From: Dromiciops gliroides
Taxonomy: Eukaryota; Chordata; Mammalia; Microbiotheria; Microbiotheriidae
Length of the DNA stretch: 64,000 bases
NCBI RefSeq assembly: GCF_019393635.1
Contig: NC_057861.1
Coordinates: forward strand, 301,093,468-301,157,467
Direction of reading: 5' to 3'
Of this stretch, positions 10,963 through 21,779 are shown piece after piece. The position numbers were made by a program, and so were the translations under genes. Numbering within the stretch: the stretch's first letter is position 1; every line of letters begins with the position of its first letter. The notes beneath the pieces are model-generated. The model saw only the letters and a list, made by a program, of their open reading frames with translations, had not been told where the DNA came from and searched no databases.

Positions 10963-11107
10963 TCTTTTTTGCAGGGCAATGAGGGTTAAGTGACTTGCCC
11001 AGGGTCATACAGCTAGTAAGTGTCAAGTGTCTGAGGCTGGATTTGAACTCAGGTACTCCTGAATCCAGGGCAAGCGCTTTGTCCACTGTGAAACCTAGCT
11101 TCCCCCC
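10963..11107 (-). mobile_element. Young tRNA-derived SINE
   Basis: A full-length copy in reverse ('gcagggcaatgagggttaag' to 'aacctagcttcccccc'). It pairs with the plus-strand copy at 10692, making a roughly 138-bp inverted repeat with a spacer of about 140 bp. Confidence 0.9.
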
Positions 11108-11129
11108 ATTCTCCATGATTCAACTGCCT

Positions 11130-11350
11130 TCTGCCTCTGTCTCCATGCCCTTCTCCCATTGGTGAGTTCCTCCTAGGACTTATATTTTGAGGATTTTGCC
11201 ATCCTCTCTCTTTAGCTCCTTTTTACATGTTATATTTTCCCATTAGAATGTAAACTTTTTAAAGGCAGGAACTGTCTGTCTTTTTGCTTGTCTTGTATTC
11301 CCAGAACTTAGCACAGTGCCTAGCATATAGTAAGCACTTAAAAAAAATGC
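11130..11350 (+). mobile_element. L2 3' end
   Basis: The series 'attagaatgtaaac', 'ggcaggaactgtct' and 'agcacagtgcctagcata', ending 'agtaagcactta', is the sense-strand L2 3' UTR. An L1 fragment is inserted at its very end. Confidence 0.75.
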
Positions 11351-11359
11351 TTGTTTACT

Positions 11360-11670
11360 GGAAACACTTAAGTGGACTGATGCTGAGTGAGGTGAGCAGA
11401 ACCAGGAGAACATTGTACACAGTAATAGCAGCATTGTGTGATGATTAACTGTGATAGACTTGGCTCTTCTCAGCAGTGCAGTGAACCAAGACAACTCCAA
11501 AGGACTCATGATGGAAAATGTTCTCCACATCCAGAAAAAAAAAAAACTGGATTCTGAATGCATATTGAACCATACTGTTTTTACTTTGGGGGGTTTTTTT
11601 CCTCTTTTTCTAGGTTTTCCCCTTTTATTCTGATTCTTCTTTCACAACATGACTAATGCAGAAAAAAATG
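11360..11670 (+). mobile_element. L1 3'-UTR fragment
   Basis: The order 'actgatgctgagtgaggtga', 'accaggagaacattgtac', 'atgatggaaaatgttctcc' and 'ctttcacaacatgac' is the marsupial L1 3' UTR as I recall it; the reverse complement of the copy at 61.2 kb agrees. The direct repeat 'aaaaaaatgcttgtttact' flanks it at about 11341-11359 and 11662-11680. Confidence 0.75.
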
Positions 11671-11680
11671 CTTGTTTACT

Positions 11681-12465
11681 TGAATTGGCTAAAGGCCCAC
11701 TGGAATCCCTCTGAATTTCTATAAAGATTCAAAATCAACACTGTTGAAATGACAAATGTGAACTAGAATAAGCTTTGTGAAGGCCTTCCTCCGGTTAAGC
11801 ACGTTTTGTTCATGTGCAACTTCTGGTCTTGTGGGATGAGTGTGGTAGTGAGAAGCAATTTTCACAGAGTCATGGTGTTTCTCCTGTTTAAAGAGATTCT
11901 TGCTGGCTTACAAGATGGGGCAAGCATATGTCACATACCCATGGAAGACAGGTCAAGAGAGAGTCAAGCAGAAGTAGAATCTCCATATGAGAACCTCTTC
12001 AGAAAGAGGTAGGAGATCCTCTGGAACCTCTCTGACCTTTTTGGCCTTTTTACCAAAAGGTTACGGTTTACATTTCATTATAGGTAGTCATGAAGCCATC
12101 CATCAGTCACCCTTAGGTGATAAACTGTCTAAAAGGAAGGCTCCTCTCTTCTGATTCATATGTTATCACTATGGCTCATCCATTCACATGCTATTAGTAT
12201 TCTCTAATTAGCCATCTTCAGACTAGACTACCTAGAACATGTGTAAAACTCTATTGAGCCATCCATCCTGGTCATGTTCTTGCTGTCCATATGTGCACCT
12301 ACCCCTAGTATCCACCTCCTCTTCTGGAAACCATAATACAATCAATACCATCAGTACTTCTGGAAAACACATCAGTTGGCTCCCTATAGCTCTGTTAACC
12401 ATTCCTGCAACTTTTTAGGCACTAGATTATTCCTAAAGTTTCTTCTAGCACTAAAATCTATTAGA
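11681..12465. other. Unassigned non-coding DNA
   Basis: No repeat family is recognised. The 68-residue frame at 11806-12012 shows no domain. Confidence 0.4.
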
Positions 12466-12469
12466 GATG

Positions 12470-12570
12470 ACATGATACAGAATCAAAAGAGACTTAATTC
12501 AAATTCCTTCTCAGATGCTTGCTAGCTAAGCATGGACAAGTGACTCATCTCAAAGCTCTGAGGGCTGGTG
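12470..12570 (+). mobile_element. MIR-like fragment
   Basis: 'taattcaaattccttctcag' and 'atgcttgctagctaagcat', then 'gacaagtgactcatctcaaa', form a decayed head and CORE. Confidence 0.5.
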
Positions 12571-12812
12571 ACCTTGTACAGCACATAATCAAATGGGGGA
12601 AATAATTTGCAAATCATTATGTACAAACAAACTATATACAGGATAATTGGAAGTAATGTACAGAGGGAAGGCACTAGAATTAAGAAAGATTGGGGAAAGC
12701 TTCCAGTAGGAAGCAGGATTTTAGCTAACTTGAAGGAAGTCAGGGAAGTCAGGAGGTAGAAAAGGAAAAGTATTCCAGGCACAGAAAACAGCCTGTGAAA
12801 ATACCCAAAGTT

Positions 12813-13007
12813 AAAAAGAAAAAACAAAAACAAACAAACAAACAAAAAAACAAGGAAAGGAGCAGCTAGGTGGCGCAGTGGATAGAGCACTGGCCCTGGA
12901 TTCAGGAGGACCTGAGTTCAAAACTGGCCTCAGATGCTTAACACTTACTAGCTGTGTGACCCTGGGCAAGTCACTTAACCCCAATTGCCTCACCAAAAAA
13001 AAAAAAA
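12813..13007 (+). mobile_element. Young SINE with 5' A-rich filler
   Basis: The SINE head starts near 12859. TSD 'gaaaatacccaaagtt' is at 12797-12812 and 13029-13044. The interval 12813-12858 is a filler of about 46 nt made of A and CAAA words, which looks like a SINE tail placed upstream of the head. A short GAAA tract follows the A-tail (13008-13030). Confidence 0.88.
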
Positions 13008-13213
13008 AGAAAGAAAGAAAGAAAGAAAGAAAATACCCAAAGTTGGGAGTTGGAGTGTCATATGTGAGAAGTAGCAACAAAACCAATGTCACAGGATCAC
13101 AAAGTTCATGGAAGGGGGTATGGTTTGGAGAAAGGGGGGGATGTGTAAGGTATAAGGTACAGGGAGGACCAGATTATAAAAGGAGGCTTGGAATGCCAAA
13201 CAGAGAATTTTAC

Positions 13214-13702
13214 ACATATCTCTTCCACATTATGACTTCCCCCATCATGATTTCAATATATTGTGGGTCAACACAAAAAAATTACTATAAATGGGAATTT
13301 GGGGCAAGTTTTGTAGAAGTTGCAGTGGCTTTTTGTTTGTTTTGGTTTTGGTTTGTTTGTTTGTTTTGCAGGGAAATGAGGGTTAAGTGACTTGCCCAGG
13401 GTCACACAGCTAGTAAGTGTCATGTGTCTGAGGTCAGATTTGAACTCAGGTCCTCCTGAATCCAGGGCCAGTTCTCTAACCACTGCACCACCTAGCTGCC
13501 CCAAGCTGCAGTGTTTTTATTTAACATTGGCCTATGACCAAATACTTAACCCAAATTTTACAATAAGGTACTATAAACTACCCATAAAAGAAAAAGAAAA
13601 AATTCAGATTTTTTTCCTCTGGTATCAAGGTAGAGCCAAAAAATTTTAGACAGATTTTCCAGATCATGGGGGTGCCACACCCCTAACCCCCCATGATGTG
13701 GA
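13214..13702. mobile_element. Unassigned repeat, copy 1
   Basis: It shares with 56,695-56,970 the blocks 'cccatcatg.tttcaatata', 'ttgtgggtca.ca' and 'ttttccagatcatggg'. The ends look like short inverted repeats (left 'ttccacattatg', right reading inward 'ttccacatcatg'). Both copies lie in antisense L2. I cannot name the family; a non-autonomous DNA transposon is possible. Confidence 0.5.
13366..13502 (-). mobile_element. Young tRNA-derived SINE
   Basis: A full-length copy nested in the unassigned repeat. TSD 'aagttgcagtg' (13317-13327) matches 'aagctgcagtg' (13503-13513) with one mismatch. Its T/G-rich tail lies at 13330-13368. Confidence 0.92.
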
Positions 13703-13790
13703 ACTGTGTATTTGATCTTGGAAAAGATGAAGAGTCACTGGACTTTATTGAGTAGGAGTGGGGGGCGGCATGGTTAGATACATCAGTGAG

Positions 13791-15335
13791 TGGCAGGAGG
13801 ACTCACCTCGATGAAATCGCATATCCTAGAAGTAAATATATTTTTGCCAGCAGTTTTCTTTTTAAAAATTGGATTCCAATTGTCACGTCTAATTCCAGCT
13901 GCAGTGAAGAGCTTCTTAGGATGATTGTTCCTACTTTGCTTCCCTTTTCCTATTAGTCCTCTTGTCAGTTCTTATTGGCCTCTCTTTATTTATAGCACTG
14001 TGAATAATGAGCCAGTAACCTATCTTGCTAGGTAGACACATACCCATTTTTAATCACATCCTGTACTGCACAGAGCATCTGTCATTTTTTTTTTAACTTC
14101 TGGAATTTTTCAGTTTATTTGGCTGACTTGGACATTATAGCCCTTAGTGTTAAATGACTAGTTCTATGAAATGTCCTAATAGTTCCTTTTTCATCCATTA
14201 TTGTTCTTACTGAGGGAATATATTAGGTGAATACAAAAGGCTTGCATTAGCATTCGAAACCTTGGGAGTTTCATTCCTCGTGAATGTCTATCAGTTATTT
14301 TAAAGAAACGGGATCCCGATTTAAGTCTCTTGGTAGGGATTCTAATAGCAACTCTCATCAATAAAGTAGTGGAATTACTCTTCACAATAGATCATCTTTA
14401 GCATTGAAATGTGGGTGAGTCAGTGAGGTATTCTCCAACCAATACTCTTCAGAGGGAAAAAAAAAAAACCCTTTACAGAGAGGCAAGTAATCCTTCTCAT
14501 GTGATTAGTACAGAATTATACTATTTAAGGATTAATAAATTCTAGGGATAAATATGCTAGGTCTGTGAAGAAAAGACTACGAGGGAAAAAAGATATATAT
14601 AGTTTAGCACTGGCAATGGATGCTATTTAAAATTCAAAAGCTAGCATTCTTCTAATTGCTGCCCAGAACATAAAGGCAGACAACCATGGTGCTTGCTACT
14701 TGTGGGCTCCCATTAGAAAGATAATTATCCCTTGGGTTTGGAGAGAATTCCTAGTGCATGAGCAACTCCACTGCTGAAAAACATAGGCATTTTCCTAGAT
14801 GCCATTATTGTGGAAATTAAGATTTAGACCCTTCCACAGGTATGCCATCTCCCCCAAGTAAGCCATAAGGTATTGGAGTGGGCTTTCAAATGGGTGTTCA
14901 GGGACAGAGAGATACTGCAAACCCCACCTATTCATCATTTTTGTGTCTCATTTTTGTGGCACATAAATAAGGACTGATATTGCTATCTTAGACTCTGAAT
15001 TCTTCAATGAAATCTTCACATTCAAAACCTCTTTTCTATTATTATCCAGCATTTATACTTCCAAAATATTTTATAATCCCCCAGTCATTCTCCTCAGCTG
15101 GCTTCCGAAATCAGCAATAAGATTTGCTCACTGTTCTCTTGGGATGTCTTTTCTGCTAGAGCTTGACATGGGTAGGGACTTCATGCTGAGTCCTACTCCC
15201 TGAGAGGAGGGAAACCAAACACCAGAGAGCTTTATGAGCCCTTTACCCAGCACTATTTTGGGGTTGTGAACTCAAGCCAGCTTCACCAGTTCCATAGCAT
15301 CTTGTGCTGCAGGATGAGGATTGAATTATTTTTTT
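13791..15335. other. Unassigned, repeat-poor DNA
   Basis: About 1.5 kb without a recognised repeat. The part around 14200-14420 is of high complexity and includes the 11-base palindrome-like 'cgggatcccga' at 14309-14319. It could hold conserved non-coding sequence. Confidence 0.4.
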
Positions 15336-15339
15336 CTGG

Positions 15340-15353
15340 GGGAGGGGTAAGCA

Positions 15354-15390
<37 letters not shown>

Positions 15391-15485
15391 TTTAATGTAA
15401 TAATTTATAGTTTGGGGTTCCAATTTTTAAATTTTTATCCCTCCTTCCCTCCCTCCTCTCTCTCCTCCCTGAGGCGGCAAGCAAT
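15340..15485 (-). mobile_element. L1 3' terminus
   Basis: The plus strand reads 'ggggttccaatttttaaatt' and then a CT-rich 'ccctccttccctccctcc' stretch. This is the reverse complement of the G-rich L1 3' UTR end, with the A-tail replaced by TTA repeats. Confidence 0.6.
15354..15388 (+). repeat. (TTA)n microsatellite
   Basis: About 11 TTA units at the 3' side of the L1 remnant, probably tail-derived. Confidence 0.95.
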
Positions 15486-15614
15486 CAGGATTGAATTCTT
15501 AAAAACAAAAGCTCAGCTCAAAATGGTGGGAGCAGTCAGTAAACTGAACACCTCCAGCTAAAAAAAATGAATTATTTATATAATTTGTATTCACTTATTC
15601 ATGTGTGTGAAGTT

Positions 15615-15730
15615 CCTACCATCACCACTCCAGTAAAACTCGAACTCCCAAAGGCAGAGGCCATGTCTCACTGTATGCCCAGCATTTAGCACAGTCCCTG
15701 ACACCTAGTAGGCACTTACTGTTTCTGAAC
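15615..15730 (+). mobile_element. L2 3' end
   Basis: 'ggcagaggccatgtctcact', then 'tttagcacagtccctgacac' and 'agtaggcacttact', the sense-strand L2 3' UTR. Confidence 0.7.
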
Positions 15731-15944
15731 TAAAACATTATCATATACAGTAGTTTGGGGCAATATCATTTCCTCTCATCAGAGAAAATAGGATTCAAAT
15801 AGTCAGCACTATGTTCCTAGACTGAATTAAATTGAGTAACAATGGAGGACAAGACCACAGGGGTTGGAAAGAAGAAAGGCCTTTAGGCCTTTAGAAATAG
15901 CTTTTTTTGAAATATGAAAGAGACACACAATACATTTTACCCCT

Positions 15945-16260
15945 GATTCTAGAGTTAGATGGCCTGGATTCAAATCTTACCACTGAAACCTATTGGGGGG
16001 TGGGGGTGGAGTGAGGGTTAAGTGACTTGTCCAGGGGCACAAATGTCTGAGGTCAAATTTGAACTCAGATCTTCCTGAATCCAGAGCCGGTGTTTTATCC
16101 ACTGTGCCACTTCACTGCCCCTCTACTGAAACCTATTTCTAATGTGAACTTAAGCAAACAACAATTTCAATGGGCCTTGGTTTCTTCATCTATAAAATGA
16201 GACAATTGAAATAGATGGTCTTTGAGGTTCCTTCCATTTCAACGGAACTTATCCTATGAG
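15945..16260 (+). mobile_element. MIR-like SINE split by a young SINE
   Basis: The left part has the head 'ttagatggcctggattcaaa'. The right part has 'ttcatctataaaatgagaca' and 'ggtctttgaggttccttcc'. They are separated by the insertion at 15995-16124. Confidence 0.7.
15995..16124 (-). mobile_element. Young tRNA-derived SINE nested in MIR
   Basis: The copy is slightly shortened, missing part of the 'cacagctagtaagtg' region. TSD 'actgaaacctatt' is at 15982-15994 and 16125-16137. The tail is G-rich on the plus strand. Confidence 0.92.
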
Positions 16261-16589
16261 ATAGGAACCAGCTCTGATGGGACTCAAATTGCCAAGATCT
16301 CAGAAAAACCTGGGGTCAACATTAGTCGCAGACATATGCAGGTGCTCTATCTAGGACCAGACCTAAAAAAAATTATGAAGTATGAAAATCTCATCTTCAG
16401 TGCCAGGTGACTGTTCTTTTTGATTTCCCTCTTCCCTGTGCCAGTTTTGCTCCCCCTCCCAAAGGGCAATCATGCTACCTCTACTAGTTCACAGCTCACT
16501 GTTACAATGCTCTACCTGAATTTGCTTTCTCCAGGAATCAATCTAAACTCTGAACTGTCTCTTCTTTTCCCTATAATTTGTTAAGGAGT

Positions 16590-16735
16590 AAGAGAATGTT
16601 AGAGTTGAAATAAACTTCAATGTTCAAGATGCCCTCTTCCCATTCCCATTTTACAAATGAAGACATTGAGCCCCATGGATTTATTTGCCACTGTTGGCAG
16701 AGCCAGGACTAAAGCCGGAGTCTGTGCTCAGTGCT
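16590..16735 (-). mobile_element. MIR/CR1-like fragment
   Basis: 'gttagagttgaaataaactt', 'attttacaaatgaagacatt' and 'ggcagagccaggactaaa' match the reverse complement of a MIR CORE with its usual upstream block. Confidence 0.5.
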
Positions 16736-16951
16736 TATTTCCATTATGTCCTAGCTGACACTTGAATAAAACATCACATCAGTACTCTACTACCTGCTAA
16801 CTAATGTGGTAAACTCATTCCTAACAAAATATTAATCGGTCCTAATTAGTTTAACCTTTGCAAATAAAGGTGTACAAAGCAGAGTTCAAATATATGAATC
16901 CAATATGGTTGTGTGCTCCATTGGCATGCATTCAACATCAAGACATCTAGA

Positions 16952-17100
16952 GGAGCATCTAGGTAGCACAGTGGATAAAGCACCGCCCTGGATTCAGAAG
17001 GACCTGAGTTCAAATCCAGCCTCAGACACTTGACACTTACTAGCTGTGTGACCTTGGGCAAGTCACTTAACCCTCATCACCCTTCCCCCCCCCAAAAAAA
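16952..17100 (+). mobile_element. Young tRNA-derived SINE
   Basis: A full-length copy ending in a C-run and A-run tail. The head is altered ('gagcatctaggtagcac'). No convincing TSD was found. Confidence 0.88.
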
Positions 17101-17309
17101 ATCATCAAGTTTTGTGAAAAATCTCGTGACAAACCTTGTGACGAGCCAGAGAAGATTTTGGGAGAAAGGTAGATCTAATTATTCAAACCAAAGTTGACTG
17201 CTTACTTTGCTTATAGAGAGAGCCAGCTATCCCTACCTCAGGAGCTACACCTGACAATTCTAGGAATTAATGTCCCTTCCATTTCTGTAGGCCTCACCAT
17301 TCCAGGGAC

Positions 17310-17925
17310 TTCTGACATAGAAGAATACAGTGAAGCAGTACCAGATATCAAACTTTTCTATAGAGTAGTAATCAATGAAAGAATCTTGTGCTGGTAAGGA
17401 AATAGAGAGGTTTGTCAGTCAAACAGATTAGGTTTACAACATAAAGAAGCAAATGAGAACAGCTGCCAAGTGTTTGATAAACCCCCAAACCTGAACTCTA
17501 TATTCTACCAAAAATTGCTAGAAAAATGAGAAAGTGGTCTGGCAAAAACTAGGTATAGACCAATACCTCACTGAGATAAGTGCCAAATGGAAAAATGACT
17601 TAGACATTAAGGGTGACATCATTAATCAATTAAAAACAAGAAAGAAATTACCTTTCTAATCTATGGACGAGGAAAGGTTCATGACTAAACATACATTTTA
17701 CATGTGTTTTATATATTTTAATCTATTTATAGACATTAATCTATTTTACATTTATATATTTAGACACAGTACAGGAATTTGTTGTGTTTGATAGATGTTA
17801 TGTAACTCTGTTGCAAAGGTTTTGTTTTTCTTCTTTTTTCCCCATGGGTAGGGAGGGGGAAGAGAAAAATTAATTATCATTCATTGAAAAAAAATTCTTG
17901 AAGAAAAAGATCACCAAAAAAAAAG
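17310..17925 (+). pseudogene. L1 ORF2 C-terminal remnant and tail
   Basis: The plus strand encodes 'DIKLFYRVVINERILCW' at about 17,340-17,397. I recognise this as the degenerate L1 ORF2 stretch beyond the reverse transcriptase that usually reads like LYKAVIIQTVWYW. It then breaks into stops but stays alignable by eye: 'gtttgataaacccccaaacc', 'ccaaaaattgctagaaaa', 'ctggcaaaaactaggtatag' and 'taatctatggacgagg'. After about 17,690 the expected ORF2 end is missing, and an AT-rich, 3'-UTR-like segment with 'gggtagggagggggaag' follows. No catalytic motif remains. It is a dead LINE, probably 5'-truncated. Confidence 0.7.
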
Positions 17926-17929
17926 TGGT

Positions 17930-19165
17930 AAGGCAGCACCACTATAGCATGAGTTCTCTATTCATAATTAAACCTGAGTGTCCCATATTTTCCTCTTCCC
18001 TTAGCCCTGCATAATCTTAGTCCAACCTGAAGTCATTCTCCTGTGTAGTAAGTGAAGAATTAGGCTCTCTTATTCACAACACTGTTAATGAATCTAAATC
18101 ACCAGCAAATACGAAAAGCTTGGGAAAGGAGAGAAGTGGAGCATGGATACTAGCAAACTTAAATGACCAGCCTCCTGGGGGGGGGGGGGAGAAAGGTCAG
18201 TTTTCCACTTTCACTCACACCATTTTTAATGCACTCTTTACCCTCTCAGAAGCATCACTCACAGACACTGTCACCATAAACAGTCACGCTCAATAGAACT
18301 AAAGAATTTGGTAGGAATTTACTGTTTCAATGTCACTGGTAGGACAGAGGGTTTGCTGAGTGGATCATCAATCACCTCCATCCTCTTAGCTGAGCCTAGG
18401 AACATGTATCCAGACACTGCAATAGAGATACAAAGCCTCTTTTACAACACAGCACATCCACAGGCGTTTATTGTCTTTCCAAGAAGCGTGTCAGTAGATT
18501 CTGATTAAAATGTATTATAATTCTCTCAAAGTATATTGCCTTGTAAGTTATTGTCTTACTAACCATGAACAATAAAGCAGGAGCATACAGGTCACACTTT
18601 GCATATTAATTCATGATTTATGGGGATTCTTGATGCTAGCTCAGGTGATAGCAAGCCAGCAGGAAGATAAATCAGCCTGTCTAATTATTCACAAAAAAAT
18701 CATTTTTCTGAACTTTATCATTTAAAATACTTAGTAGAGCTCCTCGCAATCAGTCAATGAGACAGAAATCATTTGAAGGAAGCCTTATGCTTTCCAGAAA
18801 TGTTTAATTTTTTTTTTCAGTATAGTTTCAAAGTCTATCTTACTCATATGGATTGACACAAATTCTTTTGATGGTATACAGAAAGGTGATGATATGTCAA
18901 TATGATTATTTTTTGACAAATATAACAAAATTTATATATCCAAATTAGCATTCTCCCCTTTAAGTAGTCACTTTGGGAGGATATGTCTTTATTTTAACTG
19001 ATTACTTCCCCTGACCAATACCTCTTTGAAATTTTTTTTGGAAATTCCCATTAAGGTCCATGGCACATTCTTTTGAATGTATTCAAGAGCTCGTGAATCT
19101 CCATACTTTGAAGTTAGATTCGATTTTTGTAAATTTGCTGAAATTACTGAAACAAGTCTAGAGAA
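17930..19165. other. Unassigned, repeat-poor DNA
   Basis: No recognised element; an 11-G run lies near 18178. The interval 18,540-18,720 contains octamer/homeodomain-like words ('tttgcatattaattcatg') and may be conserved non-coding sequence. Confidence 0.4.
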
Positions 19166-19169
19166 TAAG

Positions 19170-19526
19170 GAAATTAATCAAGCTGGGTAATATTGTCCCT
19201 CCCTGGTCAAAAATGAGATGTTACTATCAAATCAGAAAGAACATGTATGTATGTGTATGTGCATGTATGTATGTATTTATATGCATATATATGAGTGCTA
19301 GTATATTTCTTTATCTTTTGTTCTTTCTGATTCTATATACTTCTTCAAGCAATACTACCCTTGCCCAGAACATTTCTGAATGCTTCTTCTGTAATGCCTT
19401 TGAAGCTAGTTCATAATTTCATCTCCTTTTGCAAAGATAAGACAAAAATCAACCTATCTAATAATTTGATAGCAACATCTCATTTTTGACCAGGGAGGGA
19501 CAATATTACCCAGCTTGATTAATTTC
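19170..19526. repeat. Inverted repeat, 63-bp arms, 231-bp loop
   Basis: The left arm 19170-19232 ('gaaattaatcaagctggg' to 'ttactatcaaat') is the reverse complement of 19464-19526, with one mismatch (A versus G in 'ttactatc'). Inside the loop a second 13-bp pair exists: 'atcagaaagaaca' (19231-19243) with 'tgttctttctgat' (19319-19331). The arms match no SINE or LINE that I recognise. Confidence 0.95.
19244..19292 (+). repeat. Degenerate (GTAT)n tract
   Basis: 'catgtatgtatgtgtatgtg' and onward, an imperfect tetranucleotide tract inside the loop of the inverted repeat. Confidence 0.85.
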
Positions 19527-19529
19527 TGG

Positions 19530-20100
19530 GGGTACATTTCACTATATCATAACTACATCTTATGTTATCCAAAAATTAGCATTCCAAACTTATAAATATT
19601 GCTAAAGAGAGTAAGCAAAAACTTTGTTTTATCTTTTTGCCAAATCCAGTGGGTCTCTTTTCCTTTTTTTCCCTCCTATTTCTAACTCTTAAAACTCCAA
19701 CTCGGTCCTTTTAAGTGACTTATTTTGAAACTGCATGTAGAAACTAAAATAACTTGGATTTGGAGGGTATACTATATAATATCACCTCACTGTTTTAAAA
19801 ACTTCAGAAAAAGCCCATAGAAAAACAGTACTATGGATCCTAATCACCATGTGCTATGCTATTTCTATAGAAAAATGTTTTCAGAATTCCAAGGTGGAAA
19901 ACCAGAACATAGGGTCTACATAAGTGGGCTTCCAGACCCCCATTTTCCTCACCACCACCACCTCCAGCATTGGTTGAATAGTGAGAAGGGAGGCCTACCC
20001 TAGCTCCAAAGTATTGATGGTTATTCCCATCTGCCTCAAGATTCCACTAATATTGATGCCGACAGAAGATACTACATTAAGTATAAGGGTAGATAGAGTT
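19530..20100. other. Unassigned non-coding DNA
   Basis: AT-rich DNA with no recognised feature. Confidence 0.4.
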
Positions 20101-20102
20101 CT

Positions 20103-20250
20103 TTTTTGTTTTTTTTGCAGGCAATGGGTGTTAAGTGACTTGCCCAGAGTCACACAGCTAGTAAGTGTCAAGTGTCTGAGGGCGGATTTGAACTCAGGTA
20201 CTCCTGAATTCAGGGCCGGTGCTTTAACCACTGCGCCATCTAGCTGCCCC
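20103..20250 (-). mobile_element. Young tRNA-derived SINE
   Basis: A full-length copy. TSD 'tagagttct' at 20094-20102 and 20251-20259. Confidence 0.92.
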
Positions 20251-20259
20251 TAGAGTTCT

Positions 20260-21775
20260 AACCTTACTACAATGCATGTAATTACAGATAGCTCAGACAC
20301 CTTTATGAATCAATCAATTAATATGGACTAGGTGATAGAAATTTTAAATGTGTAAATAGAATGATTTAAGCCCTGTGATTTCTTTATGAGCTATGAGCTT
20401 CTTTGACTAGAAACAGTAGATCACATTACAATATCTGTGCATAGATAGGTACCTGGAAGAGAAGTTGGGGAAAGAATTGACCTTTTCTCAGAACTTCCCT
20501 AAGCCTGGGTATTCTATTCCAAGATGCCTGTGGTGTGGGTGACTTTCCTTAATATCTTCCTTCTCTGCTGCAACTCAGTCCTACCTTTCCTAACCAGAAG
20601 TGTGCTGGAATTTTATGATTATTTCAACCTCTCACATCTATCCCTTAACAACTTGATTGATAGTTTATTCATGATACCAGGGGTGTGGGCATATTTATTT
20701 TGCCTATGCAATCATGATTCTTATGTAATATTATAAATCTCCCCCTGATTTTTTGGATTATATTCCTAATTGCAATAATGAAAAAATTAAATTTATTCAA
20801 ATTTCCCCAGAATATATATTTCAGGCAAAACATGGAAGCAGGGGAAGACACAACAAAAAGATTGAGGATGATATTAGAGCAGGAGTTTTAAAAGTTACCA
20901 TAGATTATATACAGATGAATATAGTTTAGCTGAAAGTTAATGAGGATGGGTGTGAAGGAAACAGGGAGAAGCAATTTTCACCAAGAGTAGTATTTATAAA
21001 TGACCAAGATTAGGAGAAGCAAAAGAAGAAGGTTGGGAAATAAAATGGAGGGATGGGAGTAGTGCTAATGGAGGAGAAAGTTAGCTTTTAGGAATTTGAG
21101 TTGGCAGAGTTAATTAAATGAGAAACTTTTAAGATTAATCTGTCTGAAGGTTACAATTACAATCGGGCTGCTTCTGAAGACTGCAGAGAACAGATTAATT
21201 TGTTTCAATTTGATACTGTGGGCTGGGTAGCCAGATTCAGATGGGTAGAGTGAAGACTCCAGATCAATTATTTTTTTTAAACATTGTGTACCCCCATCAA
21301 TAAAATGTACACCAGATTCATTTGCATTTAAGCCTAAATTAGCTATGAATTAAGCTCTGTCCCAGCCAGATAAACCTGGTACAACCTGATCCCAACTATA
21401 AAATTAATTGCTAATACATCTTTCTTTTCTGAGTTTAAGGATACAACAAGGGAATAAGTAGGTAGACAGACCACTCTGAACAGCTTAATCATCTCCTATC
21501 CTCCTCTATACATCACTTCCACTGTCTCCTTTAGAACCTCTATTCCAATATCTTCTTGTGTATTCCTTACACCCCCTGGCTCTGACTGAAACTTGAAATT
21601 GAACTGAGGATAGTCACCACATCACTTGCCTACCCCGTATTCAATAGTAGTCATTCTTCTCTTGACCCAGGAACCACAGGGCCAAACAATAGTGTGTCAT
21701 GACTCTTGCCGCTGCCAATTCCAGATTTCTGCTCAGCTTCTCAACAATCTCAGCTGCTCTGATGTTAATGGTCAG
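20260..21775. other. Unassigned, repeat-poor DNA
   Basis: No recognised repeat. The interval 21,090-21,420 is rich in homeodomain and POU-like words ('gattaatctg', 'acaattacaat', 'catttgcattta', 'attaattgctaat') and resembles a conserved regulatory element. The short frames here have no domain. Confidence 0.4.
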
Positions 21776-21779
21776 TTTA

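Larger units (their letters stand above)
12575..13790 (-). mobile_element. L2, interrupted by three later insertions
   Basis: The plus strand carries antisense L2: 'tatacaggataattgg', 'tattccaggcacagaaaaca', 'gaatgccaaacagagaattt', then 'tgtatttgatcttgg' and 'tttattgagtagga'. Interruptions are a SINE (12859), an unassigned repeat (about 13214-13700) and a SINE inside that repeat (13366). Confidence 0.7.

Noticed and set aside
12878..13390. 170-residue open frame
   Set aside because: It runs through a SINE, its A/GAAA tail and antisense L2; the peptide start is the standard SINE translation seen in many copies.
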